Assembly (NCBI GenBank): GCA_963729215.1
Contig: CAVSND010000031.1
Location: forward strand, 1 to 64,000
Length of the DNA: 64,000 nt
Reading direction: 5' to 3'
From: CAVQJU01 sp963729215
Lineage (GTDB): Bacteria; Acidobacteriota; Vicinamibacteria; Vicinamibacterales; CAVVIG01
Below the pieces are notes generated by a model, which was not told the origin of the DNA, did no database searches, and saw nothing but the letters and a program-made list of their open reading frames with translations. Every line of letters starts with the position of its first letter. Within the stretch, counting starts at the first letter, position 1. Positions 20,774 to 31,876 of the stretch are shown here, in pieces. The position numbers and the translations under genes were made by a program.

Positions 20774-21412
20774 GTGCCCCGCCGCGTCCTCGATCCGCTC
20801 GAACGAACCTCAGAGATCCTCTTCGGGATCATCATGGTGCTCACGTTTACCGGTTCGATCCGCATCGCGGACGCCGGACGGGAGGACCTCAGAACGGTGC
20901 TGGCAGGGGCGATCGGCTGCAACCTGGCGTGGGGGCTGGTTGACGCCGCGATGTATCTCATGGCGACGTTCATCACGCGCGCGCGATTCGTCGCCGCGCT
21001 CGGCGCCATCCGCGGTGCTGCCGAGCCTGGAGCGGCACACCGGATCATCGACGAAATCCTGCCGCTGCCGCTCGCGGAGGCGTTGACTCCGTCCGATATC
21101 GAGGTCCTGCGGCAACGCCTGACCGAGCGGTTGTCGTCAACGAGCGTGACGCCTACGCGAGGCGATTTCCTGGGAGCGGCAGGCGTATTCCTGCTGGTCT
21201 TTTTGTCAACATTCCCGATTATCGTGCCCCTGATCGTCGTGCGCGAAACGCGGCTGGCGATGGCGCTCTCGAACGCCGTGGCCGTGCTGCTGATGTTCAT
21301 CCTGGGGTGGTCGCTGGGGCGGCACGCCGGCCGGCCTGGCTGGCGGACCGGCCTCGTGACGGTGCTGGTCGGGCTGGTCCTGGTCGTCGTAACGATTGCG
21401 CTCGGCGGGTGA
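20774..21412 (+). CDS. VIT1/CCC1-like five-helix membrane protein
   Basis: A 212-residue membrane protein with five predicted helices: EILFGIIMVLTFTGSIRIA, GCNLAWGLVDAAMYLMATFI, LGAAGVFLLVFLSTFPIIVPL, AVAVLLMFILGWSLGRHAG and the last GLVTVLVGLVLVVVTIALGG. The internal DGxxE-like stretch and the hydrophilic loop between helices 2 and 3 (about 65-130) resemble the VIT1/CCC1 iron/manganese transporter family, though the metal-binding loop is not clearly recognisable. Divergent from the sigma-54 activator. Substrate not assignable. Confidence 0.6.
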   Translation: MPRRVLDPLERTSEILFGIIMVLTFTGSIRIADAGREDLRTVLAGAIGCNLAWGLVDAAMYLMATFITRARFVAALGAIRGAAEPGAAHRIIDEILPLPLAEALTPSDIEVLRQRLTERLSSTSVTPTRGDFLGAAGVFLLVFLSTFPIIVPLIVVRETRLAMALSNAVAVLLMFILGWSLGRHAGRPGWRTGLVTVLVGLVLVVVTIALGG

Positions 21413-21557
21413 CAACCTCATCACGGGCCGTCGTTCCGTCCCCACAACGGGCTGTGATCGAAGCGGGCCCCGACACGGGCGTCCACAGTTCCTCCCTGCA
21501 AAGCGGGACGAACGAGTTGGCAGGACTGCTGCAGCACGATGGGCAGCGCATCACCAC

Positions 21558-23250
21558 ATGATCATTTCCGCGCGCGCCTGGCTGCCGTCGTACGATCGAG
21601 CGTGGCTCCGCGGCGACCTCGCTGCCGGGATTACGCTTGCGGCCTATCTCCTGCCGTCCGCCATCGGAGATGCGTCGCTCGCGGGCCTGACGCCGGAAGC
21701 CGGCCTGTACGCCTGCCTGTTCGGCGGGCTCGTGTTCTGGCTGTTCTGCAGTTCGCGCCAGACGGCCGTTACCGTCACGTCGGCGATTTCGCTGCTCGTC
21801 GGCGCCACGCTCGGTGAGATCGCCGCCGGCGACCCGGGGCGCCACGCGGCGCTCGCTGCGTGCACCGCCCTGCTCGTCGCCGGGATCGCGTTTGTGGCCT
21901 ATGCGGTCCGCGCCGGCGCCGTCGTGAACTTCTTCTCGGAAACCGTGCTCATCGGCTTCAAGTGCGGCGTGGCGTTATTTCTCGGGCAGCACGCAGCTGC
22001 CGAAGCTGTTCGGGTTCAGCGGCAGCCACGGCGATTTCTGGGAGCGTATGGGCCATTTCTTCCGTGGCCTGGGCGACACGAACCCGGCATCCCTGACATT
22101 GGGGGTCATCGCGCTGGTGTTCCTGCTGCTCGGCAAGACCCTGCTGAAACATCGTCCTGTGGCGCTCTTCGTCGTGATCGGCGGCATCATCGCCGCGCGC
22201 GTACTGCACCTGGACAGCCGTGGCGTGGCGCTGCTCGGCGAAGTTCCTCAAGGCCTGCCGATGCCGAGGCTGCCCATGGTCAGCGTCGCGGACGTCCGCG
22301 AGATCGTGCCCCTGGCGATGGCGTGCTTCATGCTCGCGGCGGTTGAAACCACGGCCATCGGCCGCATGTTCGGCGCCAAGAACGGCTATCGCCTCGACGC
22401 CACGCAGGAATTCCTGGCTATCGGCAGCGCCAATCTGATGGCCGGCCTCGGCAGCGGACTGCCGGTGAGCGGCGGCATGTCGCAGTCGCTCGTCAACGAG
22501 ACGGCCGGCGCGCGAAGCCCGCTCTCGGGGCTGGTGGCCGCGATCATCACGCTCGGCGTCGTGCTCTTCTTCACCGGGCTGCTGCGCACGCTCCCGCAAC
22601 CGGTTCTCGCCGCCGTCGTGCTGATGGCGGTGACGGGGCTGATCCAGGTCGACGCCCTGCGCAACATCTGGCGGTTCAGCCGGACCGAATTTGCAATCGC
22701 CATGGCCGCGCTCCTCGGCGTGCTCGCGGCGGGACTGCTCCAGGGCGTTCTCATCGGCGCGACGATCTCGATTCTCCTGCTCATCGGCCGCGCCTCGCGT
22801 CCACGCGTCGCGGAAGTCGCACGGGTCTCGGGGACGTCCTACTTCGCGGATCTGACGCGCCATCCCGAGAACCCGCGTGAGCCGGATGTGCTCGTGGTCC
22901 GCCCTGAAGGTTCGCTCCTGTATTTCAACGTCGATCACGTGCGAGATGCCCTGGCCGCGCTCGTGAACCGGCGACCCGATCCGCCACGACTGATCGTCCT
23001 GTTCATGGGGAACGTTCCGCACGTGGACTTCGCGGGCGCCGAGCTTCTGGGTCACCTGCGCGCTACGTATCTCGAGCGCGGCATCGAGCTTCGGCTCGCC
23101 GAGGCACATGGCACAGTCGTGGAAGCCGTGCGGCGCCTGCACAGCCCGCACGCCGCCGGACTCGCCGAAACGAATCAGACGGTGGACAGCGTTCTGAATG
23201 AATGGCGACGCGCCGACCGTCCTGGTGCAATCAAGCAAGCCGCCGACTGA
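21558..23250 (+). CDS. SulP-family anion transporter with C-terminal STAS domain, one apparent frameshift
   Basis: SLC26/SulP permease of about 563 residues after correction. N-terminal DLAAGITLAAYLLPSAIGDASLAGL is the SulP signature region; multiple helices follow, with ANLMAGLGSGLPVSGGMSQSLVNE-type segment in the core (GSGLPVSGGMSQSLVNETAG). The STAS domain starts near YFADLTRHP and contains VDFAGAELLGHL. The frame breaks at about 21985: GVALFLG continues as STQLPKLFGFSGSHGD when one G of CTCGGGCAGC is removed. A porin-like barrel gene starts 22 bases downstream. Substrate (sulfate, bicarbonate or other anion) not predictable. Confidence 0.9.
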
Positions 23251-23271
23251 ACGCGCACTGACTGGACCACA

Positions 23272-24639
23272 ATGAACAGCCGGTTCGTACCCATCGTGGT
23301 CCTGGCCTTCTCCGCGGCCGTCTGGGCGGCGTCGCCACCTGGCGCCCGGGCTCAAACGCCGGAGGGTGCGCAGAAGACAGAAGAGAACCCGACGGGGCTG
23401 CCGACGGCCATCGAGTGGAAGTTCAACATCGACGCGTCCTGGGGCACGTTCGGGTTCGCCAACTCGCTCTTCCAGAATCCGAGGGACGGCGTGCCCAACA
23501 ACCTCAGCGACCAATGGTTCGAGGGCTCAATCAAGCCGGCACTGTCGGGAAGCCGCGCACTGGCCAACTCGAGCGAGTTCTACGGCAAGGTGAGCGCGGC
23601 CGGCGAACGCACGTACGGCGCCGCTCCGATCGTGTCTGGCGGCGACGCATCGTCATTCCAGGTGGACGATCTCTTCTTCGGGTGGCGGTCGGGACAATCC
23701 GCCGGGTCCGGCGAGAACGTCCTGGATTTCACCGTGGGACGGGCGCCGTTCACGCTGGGGCACGGCATGCTGCTGTGGGACGGAACCGCCGAGGGCGGCA
23801 GCCGAGGCGGCTATTGGACCAACGTCCGGAAGGCGTTTGCATTCGCGGCGATCGGACGCGTCAATTCCGGCGCACACAAAGTGGAGGCGTTCTATCTCGA
23901 CAGGGACGACCTGCCCGAAAACGAGACGGGGACCCGGTTGTGGGGCGCCAATTACGAATACGCTCTCGGCGAGCACTCGACCTTCGGCGCGACGTACATG
24001 AAGTTCTTCGCGGATCCGGCTGTCAACCCGGATCGCGATGGGCTGAACGTATTCAACCTTCGCGCGTACACGGCGCCCGTTCCTTCGACGCCCGATCTGT
24101 CGTTCGAATTCGAGTACGCATCCGAACGCAACGCCGACCTGCTGAGCTCAAATGCCTGGACGCTGCAAGGCGCGTACGAGCTGAGCAAGGTGTCTTGGAA
24201 ACCCACCTTCACGTATCGCTACGCGTTCTTCCAGGGCGACGACCCCGCCACGAATCGCAACGAGAACTTCGATCCGTTGCTGCCCGGCTTCTCGGACTGG
24301 GGCTACTGGTGGCAGGGCGAAATCGTCGGCGAGTACATCGCCGCCAACTCCAACCTGATCTCCAGCCTCGTCCACGCCCACGTCTCCCCCACCGACAAGG
24401 TGGGCGGTGGGTTGATGTTCTACAAGTTCACGCTCGATCAGCCGAGGGCGCTGAGACCCAACGTGAGCAGCACCGATCTCGCGACCGAGTTCGACGCGTA
24501 CCTGGACTGGAAGATCAACGGCAACTTCACGGCCAGCTTCGTTGGAGCGTTCGCGAGTCCTGGCACCGCGGCGCAGCAGGCGTTCAATCGCACGAAGAAC
24601 TTTTCCTACGGCATGGTCTACCTGGCCTACACCTACTAG
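23272..24639 (+). CDS. Outer-membrane beta-barrel protein, alginate-export/porin-like
   Basis: A 455-residue exported barrel. Signal peptide VLAFSAAVWAASPPGARAQ, then repeated amphipathic strands (EWKFNIDASWGTFGFANSL, FTVGRAPFTLGHGMLLW, WGANYEYALGEHSTFGATYM) ending in aromatic YLAYTY, the barrel-insertion signal. Overall layout resembles the alginate-export domain family of large porins. It follows the SulP gene by 21 bases, so the two probably form an anion-uptake pair across both membranes (inference). Confidence 0.75.
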   Translation: MNSRFVPIVVLAFSAAVWAASPPGARAQTPEGAQKTEENPTGLPTAIEWKFNIDASWGTFGFANSLFQNPRDGVPNNLSDQWFEGSIKPALSGSRALANSSEFYGKVSAAGERTYGAAPIVSGGDASSFQVDDLFFGWRSGQSAGSGENVLDFTVGRAPFTLGHGMLLWDGTAEGGSRGGYWTNVRKAFAFAAIGRVNSGAHKVEAFYLDRDDLPENETGTRLWGANYEYALGEHSTFGATYMKFFADPAVNPDRDGLNVFNLRAYTAPVPSTPDLSFEFEYASERNADLLSSNAWTLQGAYELSKVSWKPTFTYRYAFFQGDDPATNRNENFDPLLPGFSDWGYWWQGEIVGEYIAANSNLISSLVHAHVSPTDKVGGGLMFYKFTLDQPRALRPNVSSTDLATEFDAYLDWKINGNFTASFVGAFASPGTAAQQAFNRTKNFSYGMVYLAYTY

Positions 24640-24665
24640 CAGGCCGGTGAAGAATGCAGCCTGAA

Positions 24666-26325
24666 CTAGACGGGCTTCCGAATCCCGGCCGCTGGAGCAG
24701 TCCCTGGCGAGATGGCCTCGGCGCGCGGATCAGGCAGCCGGCCGTCGGCGATATGGAGCGTCTGCGAGGGAAAGGCGACGGAGGTCCCCGACGCATCGAC
24801 GGCTTCCATGATCCGCAGCAGGAGCTCCTGCTGCACGTCAAGGAACGACCCGAAGTCGCCCGTGAAGACGTATGCGGTGATCTCGATGTCGAGAGAAGAG
24901 GTACCGAGGCGGAAAAATCGGACGCGCACGGAGTCGCGATCCACGCGCGAGTGCGAAGCGAGGAGCCGCTGGATGCCGTCGATGACCGATCGCATCTGGT
25001 CCGCAGTCGTCCCGTACTGCAGACCGATGAAGTGATGGAACCAGAATTTGTCGCGCACCGACAGGATCTCGATGCCGACGCTGGCGATCTGGCCGTTCGG
25101 CACCGTCAGAATCGTTCGATCCAGCGTGCGGATGCGGGTCGACCTGAGGCCGATGTAGTCGACGGTCCCCACCGTCTCGCCGAACTTGAGGACGTCCCCG
25201 ACTCGCACGGCCTTGTCGAAGATCAGTGAGAGCCCGGCGATCACGTTCTCGAGCGTCTTTTGAGCGGCGAGCGCGACCGCGATGCCGCCGATGCCCAGGC
25301 CCGCGAGCGCGGCCGTCGGATCGAAGCCGAAATAGCGAAGCGTCGCCAGCACGCAGGCCGTGATCACCAGCACGTCGGCGGCCCGGCGCACCAGGCGGAC
25401 AAGAGACGCGGTTTCGCCGCCACCCGCGAACAACCGCCTGAGGTACGACTCGCCGTAGCCATTGAGCAGCAGCAGGCCCCAGCCGAACGCCACGATCAGG
25501 AGCAGCGTCGCGACCGCGGACCAGAACTGCCGCTCGACGAGAGGAAGATCGAGGCTCCCGAGGAGCCATCGAATCGCCACCGCGAGGATCACGAGGCGAA
25601 TCAACCCGGGCACATGGCCGTCGGGATGGCGGTTGCTGAACCCCGTCCGGCGGCGCCAGAACCGCATGAGAGGCCGGAACGCCCAGTCGAACGATCCCAG
25701 CAGACGGTAGCCGAGCGGGCAGGACGAGAAGCAGCACGAGCCACTCGAACAGACGCACGCCGCCGATTCGCGGCTTGCTCAGGATACGCGGCACGAAGCG
25801 ATCCACGACGACGAGGTCGATTTCCGCGTACGCCTCGGGAACCGACGACAGCGTCTTCCTCGAGAACAGCCAGATAGGACCTGATGTCCCGCGCGTGATC
25901 CGCTCGACGACGACGTTGAAGGAGCCGCCGGAGACGTTGATGGTGCCGACGACGTTCTCGTCCGGTTTCAGCGGGTTATCCGAGGAGCCTTCGGGGCGAT
26001 CGCTGAGCTCGTTGAGACGTGCGGGCAGACGGCTGTCCATGACGACGTAGAGCTTGCGAGCCAACTCCACCGCTGCCTGGCCCTGCAGGTTGGTGTCCAG
26101 ATACGCGGGCAGAACCTCGGTGTTTCCCCTGCGGGCGGCATTGATGAACCCGAGAACCGTCTTGCGAGGCGTCTCGCGGCCGAGCGTGTCCCTGGCTGGT
26201 TCGGCAGGCGCCGCGGGAGCGGCCGCGCGACCGGCGCCAGCCTGCGCCCGCGCCAGACGGCCGGGCAGCCACAGGACGAGCAGGAGCCCGGCAACGCAGA
26301 CGCGTCGCGTGAAATCCCTTCTCAT
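24666..26325 (-). CDS. MscS-family mechanosensitive channel, one apparent frameshift
   Basis: Second MscS-type channel of the window, about 552 residues after correction. Signal peptide VAGLLLVLWLPGRLARAQ, a long periplasmic domain (about 30-220), then membrane helices and the pore/beta domain GIGGIAVALAAQKTLENVIAG and VGDVLKFGETVGTVDYIGLR, which are diagnostic of MscS. The frame breaks near 25720: LLLVLP continues LGYRLLGSFDWAFRPLM if one G is removed. It overlaps the upstream glgX by 4 bases (ATGA), so osmotic release and glycogen breakdown are co-expressed (inference). Confidence 0.88.
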
Positions 26326-28405
26326 GACAATGAGCGGGCGTCAGTTCGGGACAGCTGGCGCCAGAGGGCGACGACCGAGCGTGGCGCAACATGGTACGTA
26401 CGCTGGTCCGTGAGGGCCGGAGCGATCCTCCAGTCCACGATGTCTTCCGGAGTCTCGAGCGACGTGTCGATCCAGCGGCGCCAGGGCTCGTTGACGGCCT
26501 CGTGCGGCAGCTCGAAATCGAGGTGTTCCCAGTATGCGTTCATGATCAAGTGCAGCCCCAGGCCGGCATGCCGGAGTTCGGCGCCAAAGGCCAGGCTGTG
26601 CGAGTGCGGGCTCCAGTCGGGCTGCAGCAGCTTGACGCCGTGCCAGGCAGTCGTGGCTTCGTGCAGCATCTCGGTCAGGCTCAGCGCCCTGCGCCCGGCT
26701 TCCAGTTCGCGCCGCGATCGCCGCTCGATCAGCAGGCGCACGAAGCGGTGGACGTCGGCGTGCTTCGTGACAAGCGCCCAGTCGAACCAGTTCGCCTCGT
26801 TGTCGTGACAGTAGGCGTTGTTGTTGCCGCTCTGCGTGCGCCTCACTTCGTCGCCCATGAGAATCATCGGCATGCCCAGCGAGAGCAGCGTGACGGTCAT
26901 GAAGTTCTTCACCTGGCGGATGCGCAGCGCGTCAATCACGGCGTCGTCGGTCGGTCCCTCGACGCCGCAGTTCCAGCTTCGGTTGTCGTCCGCGCCATCG
27001 CGGTTGTTCTCCCCGTTTGCCTCGTTGTGCTTCCGGTCGTACGACACGAGATCGTTCAACGAAAATCCGTCGTGGCACGTGACGAAGTTGACGCTGGCTT
27101 CGGCCTCGCGTCCCTTGTGGCCGTACACGTCCGGGCTGCCCAGCATGCGGTCGGCCAGGCGCCGCACGGTGCCTTCCTCGCCTCGAAAGAAACTCCGAAC
27201 GTCGTCGCGAAAATGACCGTTCCATTCCTTCCACGCGTCCCCGATGAAGCTTCCCACCTGGTACAGCCCGGCGGCGTCCCACGCCTCGGCAATCAGCTTG
27301 GTGGCGGCGAGCGCGGGCTCTGATTCGATATCCCACAGCACCGGCGGATTCGGCATCGGGTGTCCCGAGGCGTCGCGCGAGAGGATTGACGCCAGGTCGA
27401 AGCGGAAGCCGTCGACGTGCATCTCGTCGACCCAGTACCCGCAGGCTGTCCACGATCATCCGGCGCACGACCGGGTGATTCGCATTGAGCGTGTTGCCGC
27501 AGCCGGTGAAGTCCGCGTATGTGAATCCGTCGCGCTGCAGGATGTAGTAGGAGCGGTTATCCAGCCCGCGGAAGCATTGCGTCGGACCATCCGCGCCGCC
27601 TTCCGCCGTGTGGTTGAACACCACGTCGAGAATCACTTCGATACCCGCGCGATGCAGGGCCTTCACCATGTCGCGAAACTCGTCAACCGCCCCGAGCGCA
27701 TCCCGCCTCGAGCTGTATGCCTGATGAGGCGCGAAATAGGACACCGGCTGGTAGCCCCAGTAGTTCACGCGATCATCGCCCGGCGGGACAGCCTGCGCGT
27801 CGAACTGGAAAATTGGTAACAGCTCCACTGCGGTCACACCCAGCTGTTGCAAGTACGGAATCTTCTCGATCAGGCCTGCGTACGTGCCCCGCGTAGTCCC
27901 CGATACGCCCGAGGTGGGGTGCATGGTGAACCCACGGACATGCATTTCGTACACCACCGTCCGGGACGACGGGTGGTTCAAGGGCAGGTCGCCTTCCCAG
28001 TCGTACGTGGACGGGTCCACGACGACGCTTTTCATCGCCACCGGGGTGTTGTCGCCATCGCCGCTCGCGGCGTCTCGGCTGTAACCGTCCGGGACGACGA
28101 CGCCCCGACCATAAGGGTCAAGCAGGACTTTTTTTGGATCGAAGCGCTGCCCGTTCTTCGGATCGAAGGGCCCGTCGACTCGGTACCCGTAGATCTGACC
28201 AGGTCGAACGCCGGGCACAGAAGATGTGCCAGTAGTGATACTGGCGGTTCGTCCTCGGATCGATCGGAATCACACGCGCCGGCCGCGCGTCGTCCACCCG
28301 ATCGAAGAGCAGCAGTTCGATCGCGGTCGCATGCTTCGAAAACACGCTGAAGTTCACGCCCGCGGCGCTGACCGTCGCGCCGAGCGGCGCCGGAGCGCCG
28401 ATCAC
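26322..28405 (-). CDS. glgX: Glycogen debranching enzyme GlgX, two apparent frameshifts
   Basis: Hydrolyses alpha-1,6 branches of limit dextrin. About 693 residues after correction. CBM48 N-terminus PLGATVSAAGVNFSVFSKHA; GH13 catalytic barrel with VEVILDVVFNHTAEG-like segment (EVILDVVFNHTAEGG), nucleophile region VDGFRFDLAS, acid KLIAEAWDAAG and SVNFVTCHDGFSLNDLV. Breaks occur near 28212 (YHYWHIF then VPGVRPGQIYGYR) and near 27430 (VDSLR then YWVDEMHVDGFRFD), each one extra base. Start is a GTG with AAGGGG 5 bases upstream. Overlaps the MscS gene. Confidence 0.93.
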
Positions 28406-28572
28406 TTTTTCCCCTTCGCCGGCATGCCATCAACCTTCGCGCTGTTTTTCACGGGCAAACCTCGCTGCAACGATCAGGGACCGACAGTAACACGTGCAAA
28501 TAGAACGCGGACGTCTCGGAGAAACGCGAACGGATGCCTCATCCGCATTGACGGGTCCCGCTGTTGATTCGA

Positions 28573-29028
28573 CTAATGGGAAGGCTTGGGCTTGCCGGCC
28601 GGGGCGAGCAACACGTACCAGCTCTCGCAGTCGCCGCGCGAACCGCCCGACAGCGAAACCGTGAACACGAGGTTCAGCGACGGAATCTTCCACTCGTGGC
28701 TGGCGAGATTGCCCTCGACCTCGAGGCGGTAGGGCCGCAGCAGGTTGGCCTGCGAGTCGTGCGCCCGATGCTCGTCCTGCACGCCGTCGAAGATCGCGAA
28801 CTCCCGCCGCGGGCCCATGTGCACTTCGAACTTCGGCACGCCATTGACGACGTGATCGTAGACGCGTTCGCTGTAGCGGCCGTCGGCCTCGCGGCAGGAC
28901 TGCCAGTTGCCTTCGAGAATGTTGTGGGGGTTGCGGGGATATGACGTGAATTGCGCGGCCAGAGGCCTGGCGAATGCCGCGAGCGCCAGGGTGGCGAGCG
29001 CGGCTGCGGCGGCTCGATGCCGTGTCAT
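28573..29028 (-). CDS. Exported hypothetical protein
   Basis: A 151-residue secreted protein, not recognised. Signal peptide ALATLALAAFARPLAAQ at about 9-26. The mature part is a compact beta-rich sequence with two cysteines (NWQSCREADGRYSERVYDH and SRGDCESWYVLLAP) likely forming a disulfide, plus FEVHMGPRREFAIFDGVQDE. It ends with a basic PAGKPKPSH. The BASS transporter gene ends 16 bases upstream of its start on the same strand, so the two may share a transcript. Confidence 0.65.
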   Translation of the reverse strand: MTRHRAAAAALATLALAAFARPLAAQFTSYPRNPHNILEGNWQSCREADGRYSERVYDHVVNGVPKFEVHMGPRREFAIFDGVQDEHRAHDSQANLLRPYRLEVEGNLASHEWKIPSLNLVFTVSLSGGSRGDCESWYVLLAPAGKPKPSH

Positions 29029-29044
29029 GGGCTCAGAATATCAC

Positions 29045-29881
29045 TCATGCCTGGCGCTTCCGCCATGCCACATACGGGATTCCGACGATCGCGGCCACGA
29101 GGAGATACAACACGATCGTCGGCCCGAAACGCTGATCCGGAAAGTTTGTCGTGGCGACAGCAAAGGCGAGCGCCGGATGGCGGCACGCCGTAGCCAGCCC
29201 CAGCACGGCCGAATGCCCGGGATCGGGGCCGCCGAGCACGTCCCCGAGCACCAGCCCGGTCACGGCGAACACGGTCATCACGATGATCGTACCGGTGCCG
29301 ACGAGCGCCCACATCGACGACGCCATGCTGGCGAGCAGCATGAGGACGCCGATCGCCAGGAGGAGTTTCCCGATGAACCCGACGGGCCGGGCCAGGAGGT
29401 CGGCGAGCGCCGGCCACACCGTGCGGACCGCGCTGCCGGCCAGCAGCGGCAGCACCGTCGAGACGAGCACGACTTTCGCGACCGCCGCCGGTTGCATCGC
29501 CAGCCGTTGTTCGACGAACGGATCGAGAATCGCAAGGACTGCGGGGATGGCCACGATCGACACCAGACTCAGCACGATCATGAGACCCAGCCCGTACGGC
29601 ACGCTGCCGCCGGCCTTGGTGTGCTTCATCGGAAGGAGTGGCGGTACTGGCGAGATGGCCAGCGCGATCACCACGATTTCGGTCGTCGGCCGGAAGTCGA
29701 ACCAGTGGACCAGCAGCAGTGCCAGCACCGGCATGATCACGAACACCGACAGCAACGACCGGATGAGCAGCCCCGGCCGGCGGACCAGGTACAGCAGATC
29801 GTTCCACGTCGCGTGCAACGCGAAGCCGAACACCGTGGTGACCACGCTGACCTGGAGGGTAAGCAGAACCAGTGTTTTCAT
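29045..29881 (-). CDS. Bile acid:sodium symporter (BASS)-family membrane transporter
   Basis: A 278-residue integral membrane protein with eight to ten predicted helices. It begins LVLLTLQVSVVTTVFGFAL; conserved BASS features include VIALAISPVPPLLPMKHTKAGG and the late LGLATACRHPALAFAVATTNFPD, close to the family segment with a Cys-Arg-His/Asn-Pro motif in the broken helices that bind sodium. Substrate is unknown; the family moves organic anions with sodium. No linked metabolic gene hints at it. Confidence 0.75.
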   Translation of the reverse strand: MKTLVLLTLQVSVVTTVFGFALHATWNDLLYLVRRPGLLIRSLLSVFVIMPVLALLLVHWFDFRPTTEIVVIALAISPVPPLLPMKHTKAGGSVPYGLGLMIVLSLVSIVAIPAVLAILDPFVEQRLAMQPAAVAKVVLVSTVLPLLAGSAVRTVWPALADLLARPVGFIGKLLLAIGVLMLLASMASSMWALVGTGTIIVMTVFAVTGLVLGDVLGGPDPGHSAVLGLATACRHPALAFAVATTNFPDQRFGPTIVLYLLVAAIVGIPYVAWRKRQA

Positions 29882-29953
29882 GCTGCGGGCAAGTCTAACG
29901 CGTGCAGCTCATCGCTGGACGTGGGCATACTCCTTGAATCAGCTGAGCATGCG

Positions 29954-30689
29954 ATGCGTGCGGCGCTGGCTTTGTTCCTGGTTTTCACACTCTCCGCGTC
30001 TGCGAATCTGGGCGCTGAGGATGTCGACGGGCAACCGTCCCAGACCCGGTTCACCGAGCCGGGCGCCCGGGCAACCGCGCCATCCACGTGGAAAGGCGCG
30101 TTCGAGGACTCGCTCCGCCTCCTCATGATCGAGCACACGACGCGCATCGCGTTCCAGGAGAAGACGCGGCGGGAGCTGGGCGGACCGTTTTTCAGGGACT
30201 ACGTACGATCCGTAAAGATTCCCGACACGTGGAACGACGGCGACAGCTGGGCGGTGAACTACGTGGGGCACCCGATTCACGGCGCGGCGTCGGGTTTCAT
30301 CTGGCTCGATCACGAGGCCGGCGCCCACGATCCGAGCCTGAGATTTTCGAGGAGTTACTGGGCGAGCCGCGGCCGCGCCACCGCGTGGGCGGCCGTGTAC
30401 AGCCTCCAGTTCGAGTTCGGGCCGCTGAGCGAGGCGTCGATCGGCAACGTCGGCATGCGGCCTGGTACCACCGGCTGGGTGGACCACGTGGTCACGCCCG
30501 ATGGGCGCGCTCGGCATCATGATCGTCGAGGATGCCCTCGATCGGTTTCTGATCGAGCGGATCGAGACGTGGACCGGGAACCGCGTCTTGCGAACCGCGT
30601 CGCGCATCCTTCTCAATCCGAGCCGAACGTTGTCGAACGCGGCCCAGGGGAAAATGCCCTGGACGCGCGAGGCGCGCCCTTTCCCGTGA
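29954..30689 (+). CDS. Exported protein, DUF3943-like, one apparent frameshift
   Basis: About 244 residues after correction; signal peptide ALALFLVFTLSASANLGAED. The mature part has VKIPDTWNDGDSWAVNYVGH then PIHGAASGFIW, SYWASRGRATAWAAVYSLQ and QFEFGPLSEASIGNVG, which resemble DUF3943-type envelope proteins. The frame breaks near 30500: WVDHVVTP continues MGALGIMIVEDALDRFLIE when one G in CGCCCGATGG is removed, and the product ends MPWTREARPFP. Predicted to lie in the cell envelope; function unknown. Confidence 0.6.
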
Positions 30690-31066
30690 TCGCCCAGTTT
30701 GATGCTGATAGCCCGACACCTAACGAGGACACCGCGCCACTTCATCGCCACGAATAGAGCACCACGAATACGCCGAGCGCAATCACCGCGATGCCCCGAT
30801 CGACCCGACCTGCCCAATACTCTGTACGCTTCCGAATTCAGCAGAGTCGCCACGCTGTTGACGGCCACCGCCACCTGCGAGACTTCGAACCACCACACTG
30901 CCCATGACTTGCGCATCGAGCAGCGCGTGCGTCGTTCATGTCAACCACTCGCATGCGCCCGATCGACCCGACCTTGCCCAACTTTCAAATGAGCTGCGCG
31001 ATCGCCCAACATCATGGCCGCGCCGGCTCCATTTGCCAGTTGGGCCGCGAGCGTCAACAGCGCGAA
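30690..31066. repeat. 377-base gap with a 24-bp direct duplication
   Basis: I see no gene here. Near-identical copies of CCCGATCGACCCGACC followed by (T)TGCCCAA lie at 30794-30817 and 30957-30981, about 163 bases apart and differing by a one-base insertion. The surrounding sequence is less GC-biased than neighbouring genes and may be decayed. Confidence 0.45.
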
Positions 31067-31876
31067 TCAGTTCGGCGTCGGGTGTTCCAATGTATCGATG
31101 ACCAGGACGTCCACGGTGTCTCGTGTCGAATTGAGCCTCAGCCCAAGCTGTTCCTGAATGGCTGTGAAGATAGACACGGCATCCGGATCGTTAGTGGGCG
31201 ACGCTCCGGCGGGGTTGACGTCTGGCCCGCGTTGTTCGGGAGTCCACTTGAGATCGATGTCGTAGCGGCCCTCGAGCGCACTCCGATCCACCACGATTCG
31301 GTTCACAAAAGGCGACAGATACGGCGTGAACTGACTCAACGGCATGCCTCGCAGGTTGAGAGAACCGAAACCGGTTTGTATGTTCGCGCACCGTTTCGGC
31401 CCGCTGAGGTCGACGGCGAGTTCGGGACAGGCGGTCGGTCGCAAGCCGGGGCCCAGCGCCCCGTCACGCGTCGCCCGCTCGAGAGCGAATACCGCCAGCT
31501 GACGCTTGTCACCGTGCGTGGTCATCTTGAACCGGTCTTCGAGCAGCGATCGCAGCATGGGCAGCAACTGCGCGTTAAGGGAGCCTGCAGCGGTGTCGGA
31601 CGCCCGCGCCTCAATGTCGAAGCGATCAGTCTCAAGCCACTTCGGACCGCCGACGATCTGGTCATCCTGGAGCTGAAACGCCGTGCGGATCAGGAGCCGC
31701 AGAGGAATGTTCGCAGCGACAAAGCGGCCACCAGGCTGCGCCACCATCATGACGCGCCGATCGTCGGAGGTGTGCAGCTTCACGGAGGCGGCCTCGAACT
31801 CGACGCGCTGGGCGGCCGCCGGGACGCCCAGCGCGGTCACGACGAGGATGGTCAACAACGTCGCGGCCCTTTCCAT
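31067..31876 (-). CDS. TIGR03435-family exported protein
   Basis: A 269-residue secreted protein of the TIGR03435 family, strongly expanded in Acidobacteria. Signal peptide TLLTILVVTALGVPAAAQ; the mature N-terminus VEFEAASVKLH is the hallmark, followed by GGRFVAANIPLRLLIRTAFQ, VGGPKWLETDRFDIEA and LLPMLRSLLEDRFKMTTH, all in family order. The C-terminus (IQEQLGLRLNSTRDTVDVLVIDTLEHP) also matches. An upstream ATG at 31894 would add six residues; the ATG before ERAATLL is preferred. Molecular role is not known; it is the best lineage marker in the window. Confidence 0.88.
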   Translation of the reverse strand: MERAATLLTILVVTALGVPAAAQRVEFEAASVKLHTSDDRRVMMVAQPGGRFVAANIPLRLLIRTAFQLQDDQIVGGPKWLETDRFDIEARASDTAAGSLNAQLLPMLRSLLEDRFKMTTHGDKRQLAVFALERATRDGALGPGLRPTACPELAVDLSGPKRCANIQTGFGSLNLRGMPLSQFTPYLSPFVNRIVVDRSALEGRYDIDLKWTPEQRGPDVNPAGASPTNDPDAVSIFTAIQEQLGLRLNSTRDTVDVLVIDTLEHPTPN

